Numbered from the stretch's first letter, positions 17,669 to 28,034 are shown. The stretch: 64,000 nucleotides of DNA from Mycolicibacterium litorale (GCF_014218295.1 NZ_AP023287.1:1426001-1490000); one strand, 5' to 3'. Numbers and translations: made by a program. The notes: a model not told the origin generated them from the sequence alone.

Positions 17669-18883
17669 GTGGCCGTGACCGCTGATTCGCAGGCTCTCGA
17701 CATCGACCAGTGGCGCGACAAGAAACGACATCTGTGGTTGATGGGCCTGATCGCCCCGACCGCGCTGTTCGTGATGCTCCCGCTGGTGTGGGCACTCAAC
17801 GACGTGGGCTGGCACGCGGCGGCCCAGGCGCCGTTCTGGATCGGCCCGATCCTGCTCTACGTGTTGTTGCCCGCACTCGATCTGCGGTTCGGGCCCGACG
17901 GTCAGAACCCGCCCGACGAGGTGATGGAGCGACTGGAGAACGACCGGTACTACCGCTACTGCACCTACGTCTACCTGCCGTTCCAGTACGCCAGCGTCGT
18001 CCTCGGCGCCTACCTGTTCACCGCCCCGGATCTGAGCTGGCTCGGGTTCGACGGCGGCCTGGGCTGGCCGGCGAAGGTCGGGCTCGCCCTGTCGGTCGGG
18101 GTGCTCGGCGGGGTGGGCATCAACACCGCGCACGAGCTCGGCCACAAGAGGGATTCGCTGGAACGCTGGCTGTCGAAGATCACGCTGGCCCAGACCTGGT
18201 ACGGCCACTTCTACATCGAGCACAACCGCGGCCACCACGTCCGCGTCGCCACCCCTGAGGATCCGGCGTCGGCGCGGTTCGGGGAGACGTTCTGGGAGTT
18301 CCTGCCCCGCAGCGTGTGGGGCAGCCTGCGCTCGGCGTGGGAGCTGGAGGCCAAGCGGCTCGAGCGGGCGGGGAAGAGCAGGTGGCATTGGTCGAACGAC
18401 GTGCTCAACGCGTGGGCGATGTCGGTCCTGCTGTGGGGTGCGCTGATCGCGGTGTTCGGCTGGGGCGTGCTGCCGTTCATGCTGATCCAGGCCGTGTTCG
18501 GGTTCAGCCTGCTCGAGACCGTCAACTACCTCGAGCACTACGGGCTGCTGCGGCAGAAACTCGCCAGCGGCCGCTACGAGCGGTGCGCGCCGGTACACAG
18601 CTGGAACTCCGACCACATCGTGACCAATCTGTTCCTCTACCACCTGCAGCGGCACAGCGATCACCACGCCAATCCCACCCGCCGGTACCAGACGCTGCGC
18701 AGCATGGAAGGCGCTCCGAACCTGCCCAGCGGATACGCGTCGATGATCGCGCTGACGTACTTCCCGCCGCTGTGGCGCAAGGTGATGGACCATCGGGTGC
18801 TCGCGCACTACGGCGGCGACATCACGCGCGTCAACATCCATCCGCGAGTGCGCGACAAGGTGCTGGCGAGGTACGCGGCGTGA
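17669..18883 (+). CDS. alkB: Alkane 1-monooxygenase
   Basis: AlkB is a membrane di-iron hydroxylase that oxidises the terminal carbon of medium-chain alkanes, taking electrons from rubredoxin. The 404-residue protein has the histidine motifs NTAHELGHK (near residue 152), EHNRGHHVRV (near 185) and LQRHSDHHANP (near 325), plus NYLEHYGL, all ligands or signatures of the family, among about six membrane helices. GTG 17669 has GGAGGT upstream. The stop overlaps the rubA start by 4 bp. It heads the alkB-rubA-rubB-tetR operon, matching Rv3252c-Rv3249c. Confidence 0.96.
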   Translation: MAVTADSQALDIDQWRDKKRHLWLMGLIAPTALFVMLPLVWALNDVGWHAAAQAPFWIGPILLYVLLPALDLRFGPDGQNPPDEVMERLENDRYYRYCTYVYLPFQYASVVLGAYLFTAPDLSWLGFDGGLGWPAKVGLALSVGVLGGVGINTAHELGHKRDSLERWLSKITLAQTWYGHFYIEHNRGHHVRVATPEDPASARFGETFWEFLPRSVWGSLRSAWELEAKRLERAGKSRWHWSNDVLNAWAMSVLLWGALIAVFGWGVLPFMLIQAVFGFSLLETVNYLEHYGLLRQKLASGRYERCAPVHSWNSDHIVTNLFLYHLQRHSDHHANPTRRYQTLRSMEGAPNLPSGYASMIALTYFPPLWRKVMDHRVLAHYGGDITRVNIHPRVRDKVLARYAA

Positions 18884-19041
18884 GCGCCTACCGCTGCCCG
18901 GGGTGCGGCTACGTCTACGACGAGGCGAGAGGCGCCCCGCGCGAGGGGTTCCCCGCAGGCACCAGCTGGGACACCGTCCCCGACGACTGGTGCTGCCCGG
19001 ACTGCGCCGTGCGCGAGAAGGTCGATTTCGAACCCGTCTAG
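18880..19041 (+). CDS. rubA: Rubredoxin RubA
   Basis: A 53-residue one-iron electron carrier for AlkB. Iron ligands are the two CxxC pairs: CPGCGYVYD (C6, C9) and WCCPDCAV (second pair). GTG 18880 overlaps the alkB stop (GTGA), so it is translationally coupled. AlkG-type rubredoxins come in two kinds; this first one has an extra cysteine next to the ligand pair (CCPDC) and a short arginine-containing insertion (ARGAPRE) after the first pair, features of the AlkG1 group that are thought not to reduce AlkB well. That assignment is an inference from motif spacing. Confidence 0.93.
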   Translation: MSAYRCPGCGYVYDEARGAPREGFPAGTSWDTVPDDWCCPDCAVREKVDFEPV

Positions 19042-19071
19042 ACGTCGACGGCCGGATACGAGAGGAAAACC

Positions 19072-19251
19072 ATGGACTACAAACTGTTCGTCTGCGTGCA
19101 GTGCGGTTTCGAGTACGACGAGGAGAAGGGCTGGCCGGAGGACGGTATCGCCCCGGGCACCCGGTGGGATGACATCCCGGACGACTGGAGCTGTCCGGAC
19201 TGCGGCGCGGCCAAGTCGGACTTCGAGATGGTGGAGGTCGCCAGGGGATGA
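19072..19251 (+). CDS. rubB: Rubredoxin RubB
   Basis: A 59-residue rubredoxin with ligands C8 and C11 ([11 protein letters not shown]) and the second pair in [13 protein letters not shown]. The regular spacing [23 protein letters not shown] is that of AlkG2-type rubredoxins, which pass electrons to AlkB. ATG 19072 follows AGAGGAAAACC, 30 bases after rubA. Both rubredoxins in tandem after alkB match the M. tuberculosis arrangement. Confidence 0.94.
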   Translation: MDYKLFVCVQCGFEYDEEKGWPEDGIAPGTRWDDIPDDWSCPDCGAAKSDFEMVEVARG

Positions 19252-19300
19252 GCGGCAGGTCTGGGCGAGGGAAGCGCCGGAAGAGGTTAGTCTCGCGCGT

Positions 19301-19921
19301 GTGATCAGCCCGCGCGACCGCCGCGTTCCCTACGCCGAGGCGTCGAGAGTGCTGCTGCGCGACTCGATCCTCGACGGCATGCGCGAACTGCTGCGCGGCC
19401 GGGACTGGTCCTCGATCACGCTGACCGACGTCGCCAAGGCCGCCGGCATCAGCCGGCAGACGATCTACAACGAGTTCGGCTCACGCCAGGGGCTCGCCCA
19501 GGGTTATGCGCTGCGCCTGGCGGACCGCCTCGTCGACGCCGTCGACGACGCGATCGAGGGCAACGTCGGTCAGGTGTACGAGGCGTTCCTCGAGGGGTTC
19601 CGCGCGTTCTTCACCGAGTCGGCCGCCGATCCGCTGGTGATCTCGCTGCTGTCCGGGGAGACCAAGCCCGACCTGTTGCAGATCATCACCACCGACAGCG
19701 CCCCGATCATCAGCAGGTGCTCGGACCGGTTGACGTCGACGTTCCAGCACAGCTGGGTCAAGGCCAGCGACGAGGACGCCGGAATCCTGGCCCGCGCCAT
19801 CGTGCGGCTGGCCATGAGTTACGTCTCCATGCCGCCGGAAGCCGACCACGATGTGGCCGGTGACCTGGCCCGTCTGATGACACCCTTCGCGGAGCGCTAC
19901 GGTGTCATCGAGCAGAGTTAG
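19301..19921 (+). CDS. TetR-family regulator of the alkane operon (AlkX-like)
   Basis: A 206-residue TetR repressor. The helix-turn-helix is at about residues 38-62 (LTDVAKAAGISRQTIYNEFG), and the C-terminal part is a helical ligand-binding domain. Start GTG 19301 was chosen as the first codon after rubB giving a normal TetR N-terminus (VISPRDRRVPYAEAS). It is the last gene of the alkB operon, so it probably represses its own operon through the palindrome at 17631-17651 and responds to alkanes or fatty acyl products. The orthologue Rv3249c has this role in M. tuberculosis. Confidence 0.9.
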   Translation: MISPRDRRVPYAEASRVLLRDSILDGMRELLRGRDWSSITLTDVAKAAGISRQTIYNEFGSRQGLAQGYALRLADRLVDAVDDAIEGNVGQVYEAFLEGFRAFFTESAADPLVISLLSGETKPDLLQIITTDSAPIISRCSDRLTSTFQHSWVKASDEDAGILARAIVRLAMSYVSMPPEADHDVAGDLARLMTPFAERYGVIEQS

Positions 19922-19997
19922 CAGCGCCGCTGCTGCGCGCGCTAGCGTCTACTGAGCTGACTCAATTGCGAACTGTGCGGGGGAGAAGGAACAAGAA

Positions 19998-21467
<1,470 letters not shown>

Positions 21468-21478
21468 AACGCGCCGCA

Positions 21479-21536
21479 CCGAACGTGCGCTCACCGCGAG
21501 AAATCTCGACAATCCTCGCAGTGGGCGCACGTTCGG
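21479..21536. terminator. Long imperfect hairpin after ahcY
   Basis: CCGAACGTGCGC (21479-21490) is perfectly inverse-complementary to 21525-21536; with one mismatch the stem grows to 16 bp. Inside lies a smaller hairpin CGAG-AAAT-CTCG. It sits 12 bases after the ahcY stop and 15 bases before the lipase start, fitting a terminator or a REP-like element. No T-run follows. Confidence 0.5.
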
Positions 21537-21551
21537 CGTTAGGGTCGGCCT

Positions 21552-22871
21552 GTGGGGCGGGGGATCCGGGCTGTCTGCGCTGTGCTGTGCCTGTTCGTCG
21601 TCGCCGTCATCGCGGGCGCCCCCGCCGCCGCTGACGATCCGACGATCGACGACCACCACCCGTACTTCAACGAAGACGAATACCAGGCGTTCTACACCCC
21701 GCCCGACCCGCTGCCGTCGGGCGCTGCCGGGGACCTGATCCGCACGGAACCGTCGCGCCTGGTGCTCGAACCGTCCGGCGCGCTCGGCATGATCATGGCC
21801 GACGGGACGCGGATCATGTACCGCAGCAACGACGCTCGCGGCAATCCGGTCGCCGTCACCGGCACGTACTTCGAACCGCACAACCCGTGGCCGTTCGGTG
21901 GTGCGCGTCCGCTGCTCGTCTACGGTCCCGGAACCCAGGGGCAGGGCGACCAGTGCGCACCGTCGCGCCAGTTCAACCAGGGCATCCACTGGTCGCCGTA
22001 TCTCGACATCGCGTTCAACTACGAGGAGTTGTTCATCGCGACGATGGTCGCCCGCGGCTTCGCGATCGTGATGACCGACTACGAAGGTCTCGGCACGCCC
22101 GGCCTGCACACCTACGTCAGCCGGGTCTCTCAGGGGCACGCCATGCTCGACGCCGCCCGAGCGGCGAAGAAGTTGCCCGGCACCTCGCTGGAACCGAACG
22201 GTCCCGTGGCGTTCTGGGGGTACTCGCAGGGCGGCGGAGCGGCCGCGTCGGCTGCCGAAATGGCAGGGCAGTACGCGCCGGAGATCGATGTCGTCGGCAC
22301 GTACGCGGGCGCGCCGCCGGCCGATCTGAAGGCGTTGTTCCCGTTCGCCGACGGCAGCATGCTCGTCGGGGTCGTCGGATACGCGTTGAACTCGGTGATG
22401 ACGGCCTACCCGGAACACGAGGCCGCGATCCGGGCGACGCTCACCCCGCGTGGTGCCGACATGCTGTTCAAGGTGCAGGACCAGTGCATCGCGGAGACGA
22501 TTTCGAAGTTCATGTTCCGGCACCTGCAGCCTTACTTCAACCAAGACATCCACCAGCTCGTCGAGCGGGAGCCGTTCAAGGGGTTGTTCGAGGAACAGAA
22601 GCTGGGACGGTCCAAGCCCAACGCTCCGGTGTTGATCAACGCCAACCGATTCGATCCACTGGTGCCGTGGGCGCCGGCGATGCAACTCGGCCGCGACTGG
22701 TGCGCGCAGGGCGCCGACGTCGAGGCCCGCACCAACGAACAACCGCCGTTTTTGAACAAGGCCGTGATCAACCATGCGATGCCGATGCTCGTCGACGGCG
22801 AACCGGCGATGCAGTGGATCGCCGACCGCTTCAAGGGAGTGCCGACGGCACCGAACTGTGGGCGCTTCTGA
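21552..22871 (+). CDS. Secreted lipase/esterase (LIP family)
   Basis: A 439-residue alpha/beta-hydrolase of the secretory lipase (LIP, Candida-lipase-like) family that hydrolyses acylglycerols or other esters outside the membrane. GTG 21552 gives an N-terminal signal peptide (GRGIRA followed by a hydrophobic stretch to about residue 27, AGAPAAA as cleavage region). The nucleophile elbow is GYSQGG with Ser about 225; the downstream VLINANRFDPLVPW probably holds the acid and NHAMPMLVDGEP the histidine. Four or more cysteines could form disulfides. It has no orthologue at this place in M. tuberculosis and begins the accessory block after ahcY. Confidence 0.88.
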   Translation: MGRGIRAVCAVLCLFVVAVIAGAPAAADDPTIDDHHPYFNEDEYQAFYTPPDPLPSGAAGDLIRTEPSRLVLEPSGALGMIMADGTRIMYRSNDARGNPVAVTGTYFEPHNPWPFGGARPLLVYGPGTQGQGDQCAPSRQFNQGIHWSPYLDIAFNYEELFIATMVARGFAIVMTDYEGLGTPGLHTYVSRVSQGHAMLDAARAAKKLPGTSLEPNGPVAFWGYSQGGGAAASAAEMAGQYAPEIDVVGTYAGAPPADLKALFPFADGSMLVGVVGYALNSVMTAYPEHEAAIRATLTPRGADMLFKVQDQCIAETISKFMFRHLQPYFNQDIHQLVEREPFKGLFEEQKLGRSKPNAPVLINANRFDPLVPWAPAMQLGRDWCAQGADVEARTNEQPPFLNKAVINHAMPMLVDGEPAMQWIADRFKGVPTAPNCGRF

Positions 22872-22955
22872 GACCTTACGTGTCGGTGACCACCGTTTCG
22901 TGCGACGAGCCCGGGGGTACTGAGAGCTCACATTCACTTGACGAGAGGGCGTGGG

Positions 22956-23777
22956 ATGGCCGACATGCGTATCGGTGACGAGCAGACCTTCAGCGAGACG
23001 GCGCTCATCGCGCCGATCAACCTGATCTCGCACGCGACCGTGAGCAGTGCAGTCGCCAAGCTGCAGGATGATCACGGAATCACCGACGCGGACACGGCTT
23101 TTCGGGCTCTCCTGACCGTCTCGCAGCGCTACGACGTGAAACTGCGGCACCTGTCGGCGGCGGTGCTGTCGATGGAGCCGGCGAGCGCCACCGTCAAGAG
23201 TGCACCGGCGCCGGCGCTGTCGTTCTCCCTGCGCGGCCGCGGCGACCTGCCCAAGCGGGCGGATGTGCTCAACGATCTGCTCACCGCCGCGGTCGACCTC
23301 TTCTCCGCGCCCGCGGGTGCGGTGCAGTTGCGCGACACCATGCACGGCGGGCTGTGCATCGAAAGCCACGCCGGTCTGCCCGAACAGTTCCGCCACCACT
23401 TCAGCTACGTGGAGGATGCCGGCTCGGCCGCCGCGCACGCCACCGCGCACTGCGAGGTCGTACGGGTCGACGATGTCGCCATCTCGCCCCTGTACAGCTT
23501 CTCCGACATGGAAGTCCTTGCGTCCTGCGGGGTTCAGGCCGAGCTCGCGGTCCCCATGTGCGACGAGGACGGCCGCAACCGGGGCGCGGTGACGGTGATG
23601 TTCGATTCGCGGCGGCCCCGCATCGACCCGTTCTCCGTCGAGATGCTGCACGGCCACGCCGATTCCTGCGCGCAGTGGCTGCGGTGGTACGACAGCACGG
23701 TGATGCCGAAGCTGGTCGGCGCGGTGCACGATGTCTCGGCGGCGCTGGTCGCCGAGGCGGGCGCGGTCTCGGCGTAG
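22956..23777 (+). CDS. ANTAR-like and GAF domain protein
   Basis: A 273-residue cytoplasmic protein. Residues about 24-72 (SHATVSSAVAKLQDDHGI, then ADTAFRALLTVSQRYDVK and LRHLSAAVL) have the three-helix pattern of the ANTAR RNA-binding domain, and residues about 103-250 form a GAF sensor domain ([41 protein letters not shown]). In most known proteins GAF precedes ANTAR; here the order is reversed. ANTAR proteins act as antiterminators by binding paired RNA hairpins. No ligand or target is evident. Start ATG 22956 follows GAGAGGGCGTGGG; an earlier ATG at 22938 is possible. Confidence 0.75.
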   Translation: MADMRIGDEQTFSETALIAPINLISHATVSSAVAKLQDDHGITDADTAFRALLTVSQRYDVKLRHLSAAVLSMEPASATVKSAPAPALSFSLRGRGDLPKRADVLNDLLTAAVDLFSAPAGAVQLRDTMHGGLCIESHAGLPEQFRHHFSYVEDAGSAAAHATAHCEVVRVDDVAISPLYSFSDMEVLASCGVQAELAVPMCDEDGRNRGAVTVMFDSRRPRIDPFSVEMLHGHADSCAQWLRWYDSTVMPKLVGAVHDVSAALVAEAGAVSA

Positions 23778-23807
23778 ACCGCAAAGGTGCCGTAGAGTCG
23801 GCTGTCG

Positions 23808-24839
23808 ATGACACCTGGCTCCGAGGACGTCCTGCGTACCGCCGAAACGTGCTTCGCGACAGGTGATCACCGGCGCGCCGAGGAGGTGCTCCGCACGGCG
23901 CTCGCAACGGACCCCCGGAATCCGCGGCTACTGACGGCCTACGCCCGGGTGAAGCTGGGGCAGTCCGACTGGGCCTCGGCCGCCGGTAGTGCCCACGCCG
24001 CGCTGTCGGTCGAACCGGACAACGAGCACACGATGCGGGTCTACACCCGCGCGCTCGAAATGCTGGGCCGGACCGACGAGGCGCTGTCGATGGCGTGGCG
24101 GACGGTGACGGCGCATCCGCTCAGCCATCAGGCGCACTACAGTCATGCGCGCTTGCTGAAGGCGACGGGGCGCGCCCACGAGGCGATGGCGGCGGTCAAC
24201 GAGGCGCTGAGGCTCAATCCGTCGGATGGCGACGCGATCGTCCTGCGCGGGGAGACCCTCGAGGCGCTCGGACAGTTCGGTTCGGCCGAGGCCGACTATC
24301 GGGAGGCGCTGCGGCTGAACCCGCGGCACGCCGACGCCATACACAGTCTCGCGATGCTCGACCACGCGCGCGGTAAGAGATGGAACGCGGTGCGTGGCTT
24401 CCTGGCTGTCGGGCAATTGGATCCGTCGTACGGGAATGTGGTGCGGCAAAACGTCGGAGCGGTTGTGACCGGCGTGCTGCGCCGCTCGTCGTGGCTGGTG
24501 CTGGCCGTGGGATTCGCGGTGATCGTGGCGTACACGCTGAACGAGGACGGACATCCGACGGTCGTTCCGCGGGTCATCGCGGGAGTCGGCGCGGCCGCGT
24601 TGGTGGTGATGTTCACGCGGATCGCGCGCGAGGTACCCGGCCGGACACTGAAAGCGGTGCTCAAACACCGCCAGATCCTCGCGATCCGGATCGTGCAGCT
24701 GCTCGCCGCGGTCCTATTCGGTGTGCTCACAGCGGTTTTCGGCGCGATGACGGTCCCGGCGGTGCTTGCGTCGGCGCTGGTGTTGTCGCTGCCGATCGTC
24801 GTGATCGTCGGTGGCCTCACCGGCGAGCGGCTGTGGTGA
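23808..24839 (+). CDS. TPR-repeat membrane protein
   Basis: A 343-residue protein with tetratricopeptide repeats over about residues 5-185 (for example LFEALGQFGSAEADYREALRL-like helices, AHEAMAAVNEALRLNPSD, RHADAIHSLAMLDHA), then three or four hydrophobic segments (about 215-240, 250-270, 290-340). The TPR part is probably cytoplasmic and the C-terminus buried in the membrane. Function unknown. The last nine codons and stop are copied 3.2 kb downstream as a 29-bp direct repeat (28035-28063), after the MFS gene, so the 3' end marks a recombination or insertion boundary. Confidence 0.82.
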   Translation: MTPGSEDVLRTAETCFATGDHRRAEEVLRTALATDPRNPRLLTAYARVKLGQSDWASAAGSAHAALSVEPDNEHTMRVYTRALEMLGRTDEALSMAWRTVTAHPLSHQAHYSHARLLKATGRAHEAMAAVNEALRLNPSDGDAIVLRGETLEALGQFGSAEADYREALRLNPRHADAIHSLAMLDHARGKRWNAVRGFLAVGQLDPSYGNVVRQNVGAVVTGVLRRSSWLVLAVGFAVIVAYTLNEDGHPTVVPRVIAGVGAAALVVMFTRIAREVPGRTLKAVLKHRQILAIRIVQLLAAVLFGVLTAVFGAMTVPAVLASALVLSLPIVVIVGGLTGERLW

Positions 24840-24840
24840 G
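24812..24840. repeat. 29-bp direct repeat, left copy (inside the TPR gene end)
   Basis: The 29 bases TGGCCTCACCGGCGAGCGGC... covering the last codons and stop of the TPR gene recur at 28035-28063 with one mismatch (A to C). The two copies bracket the glutaminase and MFS genes; copy-to-copy distance is 3223 bp. This is the pattern left by insertion with target duplication or by recombination between short repeats. Confidence 0.85.
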
Positions 24841-25337
24841 GTCGTCGCCGTCCATCGCGTACGAGTTCACGCCTTCCTCAACCCGGCCTTGGTGTGGCGA
24901 ACGCGCGGCGGAGAGCGAAGTGAGTACGGTTCCGCCGTGGTCTTCGTCGGGATGGGCGCAGGGTGACGTTCTGACCGTCTGCGACCAGGTGGTCGCAGGA
25001 CAACTCACCTTCGTGTTCTAGGCCCGGAGGTGAGAACACCGACCTGTGCTGACGCCCGTTCGTTGTGTCGGTGCTGTGGAGCGAAGCACCCGGTTCGCGG
25101 AGCCGGCACCGGTCAACGACGACGCTGGGATCCAGCGGAACCGACTCGATGGTGTTCACCGGCGGACGACTCAGGTCGGCGAAGAAGTGGGCATCGAGCC
25201 CCGAACAGTTCGGGAAACCGGGGGGAAGTCGACCGGAAGACCGCGAAATGATCACGCCTCGCCCGCTGATTGCCTAGCCTGATTCTGATCCGTACTGCGC
25301 TGCTGGTGGATTCTGGCGCCCGGGAGGGGGAGCGGCG
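24841..25337. other. Intergenic stretch without a convincing gene
   Basis: About 500 bases separate the TPR stop from the glutaminase start. Open frames exist on both strands (for example the minus-strand frame 24878-25255) but they show no domain, no good ribosome site and a composition like antisense shadow. The last part must carry the promoter and the leader of the glutaminase operon; the ribosome site GGGAGGGGGAG lies just before ATG 25338. Nothing else was recognised. Confidence 0.55.
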
Positions 25338-26357
25338 ATGGATGTCGAAGTCGGCGATGTCGCGCAACAGGCCTACACCGGTGCCCTGCCGCAGTGGTCC
25401 GAGGTCGAGTCGCTGGTCGAAGCCGCCCACCGGCGGTGCAAAGCGGAAACCGCCGGTGTGGTGGCCGATTACATCCCGGTCCTCGCCGAGGCCGACCCGG
25501 ATTGGTTTGCGGTCTGCGTTGCCGAGGCCGATGGCAGCGTGCACACCGCCGGCGACATCGACGTCGAATTCTCGATCCAGTCGATCTCGAAGGCGTTCGT
25601 CTATGCACTGGTCTGCGAGGCTCACGGACACGACGTGGTGGCTCGACGAATCGGGGTCAACAACACCGGTCTGCCGTTCAACTCCGTGATCGCGATCGAG
25701 CTCAACGATGGCCACCCGATGAACCCGATGGTCAACGCCGGCGCGATAGCCACGACCGCGCTGGTGCCCGGCGACACTCGCGACGAGCAGTGGAACTCCA
25801 TCGTCTTCGGGCTGTCCGAATTCGCCGGAAGAACTCTGGAAGTCGACCACGCCGTGTATCGGTCGGAATCGGAGACCAATCAGCGCAACCGGGCGATCGC
25901 GCGGTTACTGGAAAGCTACGGCCGCATCGACCCGGACCCGCTGACTGTCGTCGACGTGTACACCCGGCAGTGCGCGCTGCGGGTGACCGCCCGCGATCTG
26001 GCCGTGATGGGGGCGACGCTCGCTCATGGTGGGGTCAACCCGGTGACGGGCCGGCGTGTGGTCTCGGCAGGAGTGTGCCGCGACACGTTGGCCATCCTCG
26101 CCGCCAACGGTGCCTACGAGCGTTCCGGTGAATGGCTCTTCGACATCGGGCTGCCCGGCAAGTCCGGAGTGGCCGGCGGGTTGGTGACCGTCGCGCCGGG
26201 CAAGGCAGGCATCGGCACCTTCTCCCCGCCCTTGGACGCAGCCGGGAACAGTGTGCGCGGTCAACGCGCCACGGCGTACCTGTCGCGGGTGTTGGGGCTC
26301 AACATCTTCGCCTCGCAGGCCCATACGCCTTTCGCCCAGAGGAAGGACCACCCGTGA
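25338..26357 (+). CDS. glsA: Glutaminase
   Basis: It hydrolyses glutamine to glutamate and ammonia. The 339-residue protein is a serine-dependent beta-lactamase-fold glutaminase: the catalytic SIQSISK motif (near residue 78-84, Ser-x-x-Lys), NNTGLPFNSVIAIE, HPMNPMVNAGAIATT, ESETNQRNRAIA, and the late GLPGKSGVAGGLVTVAPGK. The length is slightly above the 308 of E. coli GlsA. A purine-rich ribosome site GGGAGGGGGAG precedes ATG 25338. Its stop overlaps the MFS start (GTGA), so the two work as one unit, like the glutaminase-transporter pairs used for acid resistance, though that role is an inference. Confidence 0.95.
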   Translation: MDVEVGDVAQQAYTGALPQWSEVESLVEAAHRRCKAETAGVVADYIPVLAEADPDWFAVCVAEADGSVHTAGDIDVEFSIQSISKAFVYALVCEAHGHDVVARRIGVNNTGLPFNSVIAIELNDGHPMNPMVNAGAIATTALVPGDTRDEQWNSIVFGLSEFAGRTLEVDHAVYRSESETNQRNRAIARLLESYGRIDPDPLTVVDVYTRQCALRVTARDLAVMGATLAHGGVNPVTGRRVVSAGVCRDTLAILAANGAYERSGEWLFDIGLPGKSGVAGGLVTVAPGKAGIGTFSPPLDAAGNSVRGQRATAYLSRVLGLNIFASQAHTPFAQRKDHP

Positions 26358-28033
26358 CCGCTCGAGCGACCGCGGACAGCGAGGAGCGCGCCCCCTGGCT
26401 TCCGATGGTGGGCCTGTTCCTCGCGCAGATGCTCATGTCGTTCAACGTTGCGGCACTGCCGGTGTCGATCGGTGGCATGGTCGAGGATTTCGGCGTGCCT
26501 CCCACCGCGGTCAGCACCGCCATCGTCACCTACGGACTCATGGTGGCGGCACTGGTGATGGTGGGCGCCAAAATCGGCCAGCGCGTCGGCTGGCTCCTGG
26601 TTTTCCGGGTCGTCGTCGCGGCGTTCGCCGGCTCGGCGCTGATGATGGTGCTGTCTCCGTCGGTGGCCTGGGTGATCGCCGCACAGGCGGTGGCGGGCGC
26701 CTCGGCGGCGATCATCGTACCGGCCCTCGTCGCCCTCATCGCTGCGAACTATCGTGGAACCCAACAAGCTACTGCTGTGGGGTCACTGGGTTCGGCGCGT
26801 GCGCTGTCCGGGGTCAGCGCCTTCCTGATCGGCGGCACACTGGGCACCTTCGTCGGCTGGCCGCCGGTGTTCGTCATAGTGCTCGTCCTGGCCGTGGCGG
26901 TGTTCCTCTTCAGCTTCCGCCTGCGCTCGGCTGCCGGCAACAAATCCGTCGACATCGACGTCCTGGCGGCGTTGTTGATCGGCGCCGCCATTGTGGCCCT
27001 GACGCTGGGCTTCAACAACCTCAACGGGTGGGGGCTGTTGCAGGCCACGCGTGAGGCTCCCTTCGACGTTCTCGGCCTGTCGCCGGCGCCGCTGCTGGTA
27101 TTGGTCGGAATCATCCTCGGGCAGGGGTTCCTCGTCTGGACGCGCTACCGAACCGGCGCGGGCAAGGTGCCTCTGGTGAGCCTGTCGGTGCTCGGATCCT
27201 CCCGTGAACGCGCCGCCGTATACGCGATGTTCATCGTCGTTGCGCTGGAAGCAGCGCTGAACTTCACCGTGCCGCTGTACATCCAGATCGTCCAGGGCCG
27301 CACGCCGTTCGACACGTCGCTGGCGATGCTGCCCTTCAACCTCACCGTCTTCATCACCGCGACCCTGGTTGTGCGCTCCTATGAACGCTTCTCGCCGCGT
27401 GTGATCGGCGTCTTCTCCTTCATGTTGACCACGCTTGCGCTGCTGTGGCTTTCGTTCGTCGTGACCAACAACTGGGAGACGGTGCCGACGATCCTCGGAC
27501 TCATCGTGTTCGGCATCGGGCAGGGTGCCCTGGTGACGCTGGTGTTCAACGTCCTGGTGACGGCGGCACCCAAGGAACTCGCCGGGGACGTCGGCTCGGT
27601 ACGCGGTACCACCCAGAATCTGGCGTCGGCGGTGGGGACGGCGGTCGCCGGTGCGATGTTGGTCGGCATCTTGTCCCTCAACGTGGGCCAGGCGGTGATC
27701 AACGACGTCGACATCCCCGACCGACTGATCGCGCAGGTCGACCTAGACCAGGTGAACTTCGTCAGCAACGACCAGCTGCGGGAGGTCCTCACCCGAACCG
27801 ACGCTTCAGAGGCAGAGGTCGACGCCGCGGTGCGGATCAACACCGACGCACGACTGCGCGCGCTCAAACTCGGCTTGCTCATCCTGGCCGGCGTCAGCGC
27901 TCTCGCGATTCTGCCCGCGTCCCGCCTGCCCGGCTATCGCCCAGGTGAGATCCCTGAAACACTGGTCGCGAGAGACGGTCCCACCGGACCAGACCGGGAC
28001 CGTTCGACTGACGGCACTGTGCTCGAAAAGTGA
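26354..28033 (+). CDS. MFS transporter, 14-helix (DHA2-like)
   Basis: A 559-residue inner-membrane transporter. Start GTG 26354 overlaps the glutaminase stop; the first helix follows at once (WLPMVGLFLAQMLMSFNVAALP). About 14 hydrophobic segments fit the DHA2 drug:H+ antiporter branch; the loop KIGQRVGWLLVFRV resembles motif A and GSARALSGVSAFLIGGTLG resembles motif C. The C-terminal cytoplasmic tail is charged. Overlap with glsA suggests transport of glutamine, glutamate or a related compound rather than drugs, but the protein is not an APC-type glutamate/GABA exchanger, so the substrate remains open. Confidence 0.88.
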   Translation: MTARATADSEERAPWLPMVGLFLAQMLMSFNVAALPVSIGGMVEDFGVPPTAVSTAIVTYGLMVAALVMVGAKIGQRVGWLLVFRVVVAAFAGSALMMVLSPSVAWVIAAQAVAGASAAIIVPALVALIAANYRGTQQATAVGSLGSARALSGVSAFLIGGTLGTFVGWPPVFVIVLVLAVAVFLFSFRLRSAAGNKSVDIDVLAALLIGAAIVALTLGFNNLNGWGLLQATREAPFDVLGLSPAPLLVLVGIILGQGFLVWTRYRTGAGKVPLVSLSVLGSSRERAAVYAMFIVVALEAALNFTVPLYIQIVQGRTPFDTSLAMLPFNLTVFITATLVVRSYERFSPRVIGVFSFMLTTLALLWLSFVVTNNWETVPTILGLIVFGIGQGALVTLVFNVLVTAAPKELAGDVGSVRGTTQNLASAVGTAVAGAMLVGILSLNVGQAVINDVDIPDRLIAQVDLDQVNFVSNDQLREVLTRTDASEAEVDAAVRINTDARLRALKLGLLILAGVSALAILPASRLPGYRPGEIPETLVARDGPTGPDRDRSTDGTVLEK

Positions 28034-28034
28034 A

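Noticed and set aside
24878..25255. A 125-residue minus-strand frame in the gap before glutaminase
   Set aside because: No recognisable domain, no ribosome site, composition like a shadow; cannot be supported as a gene.
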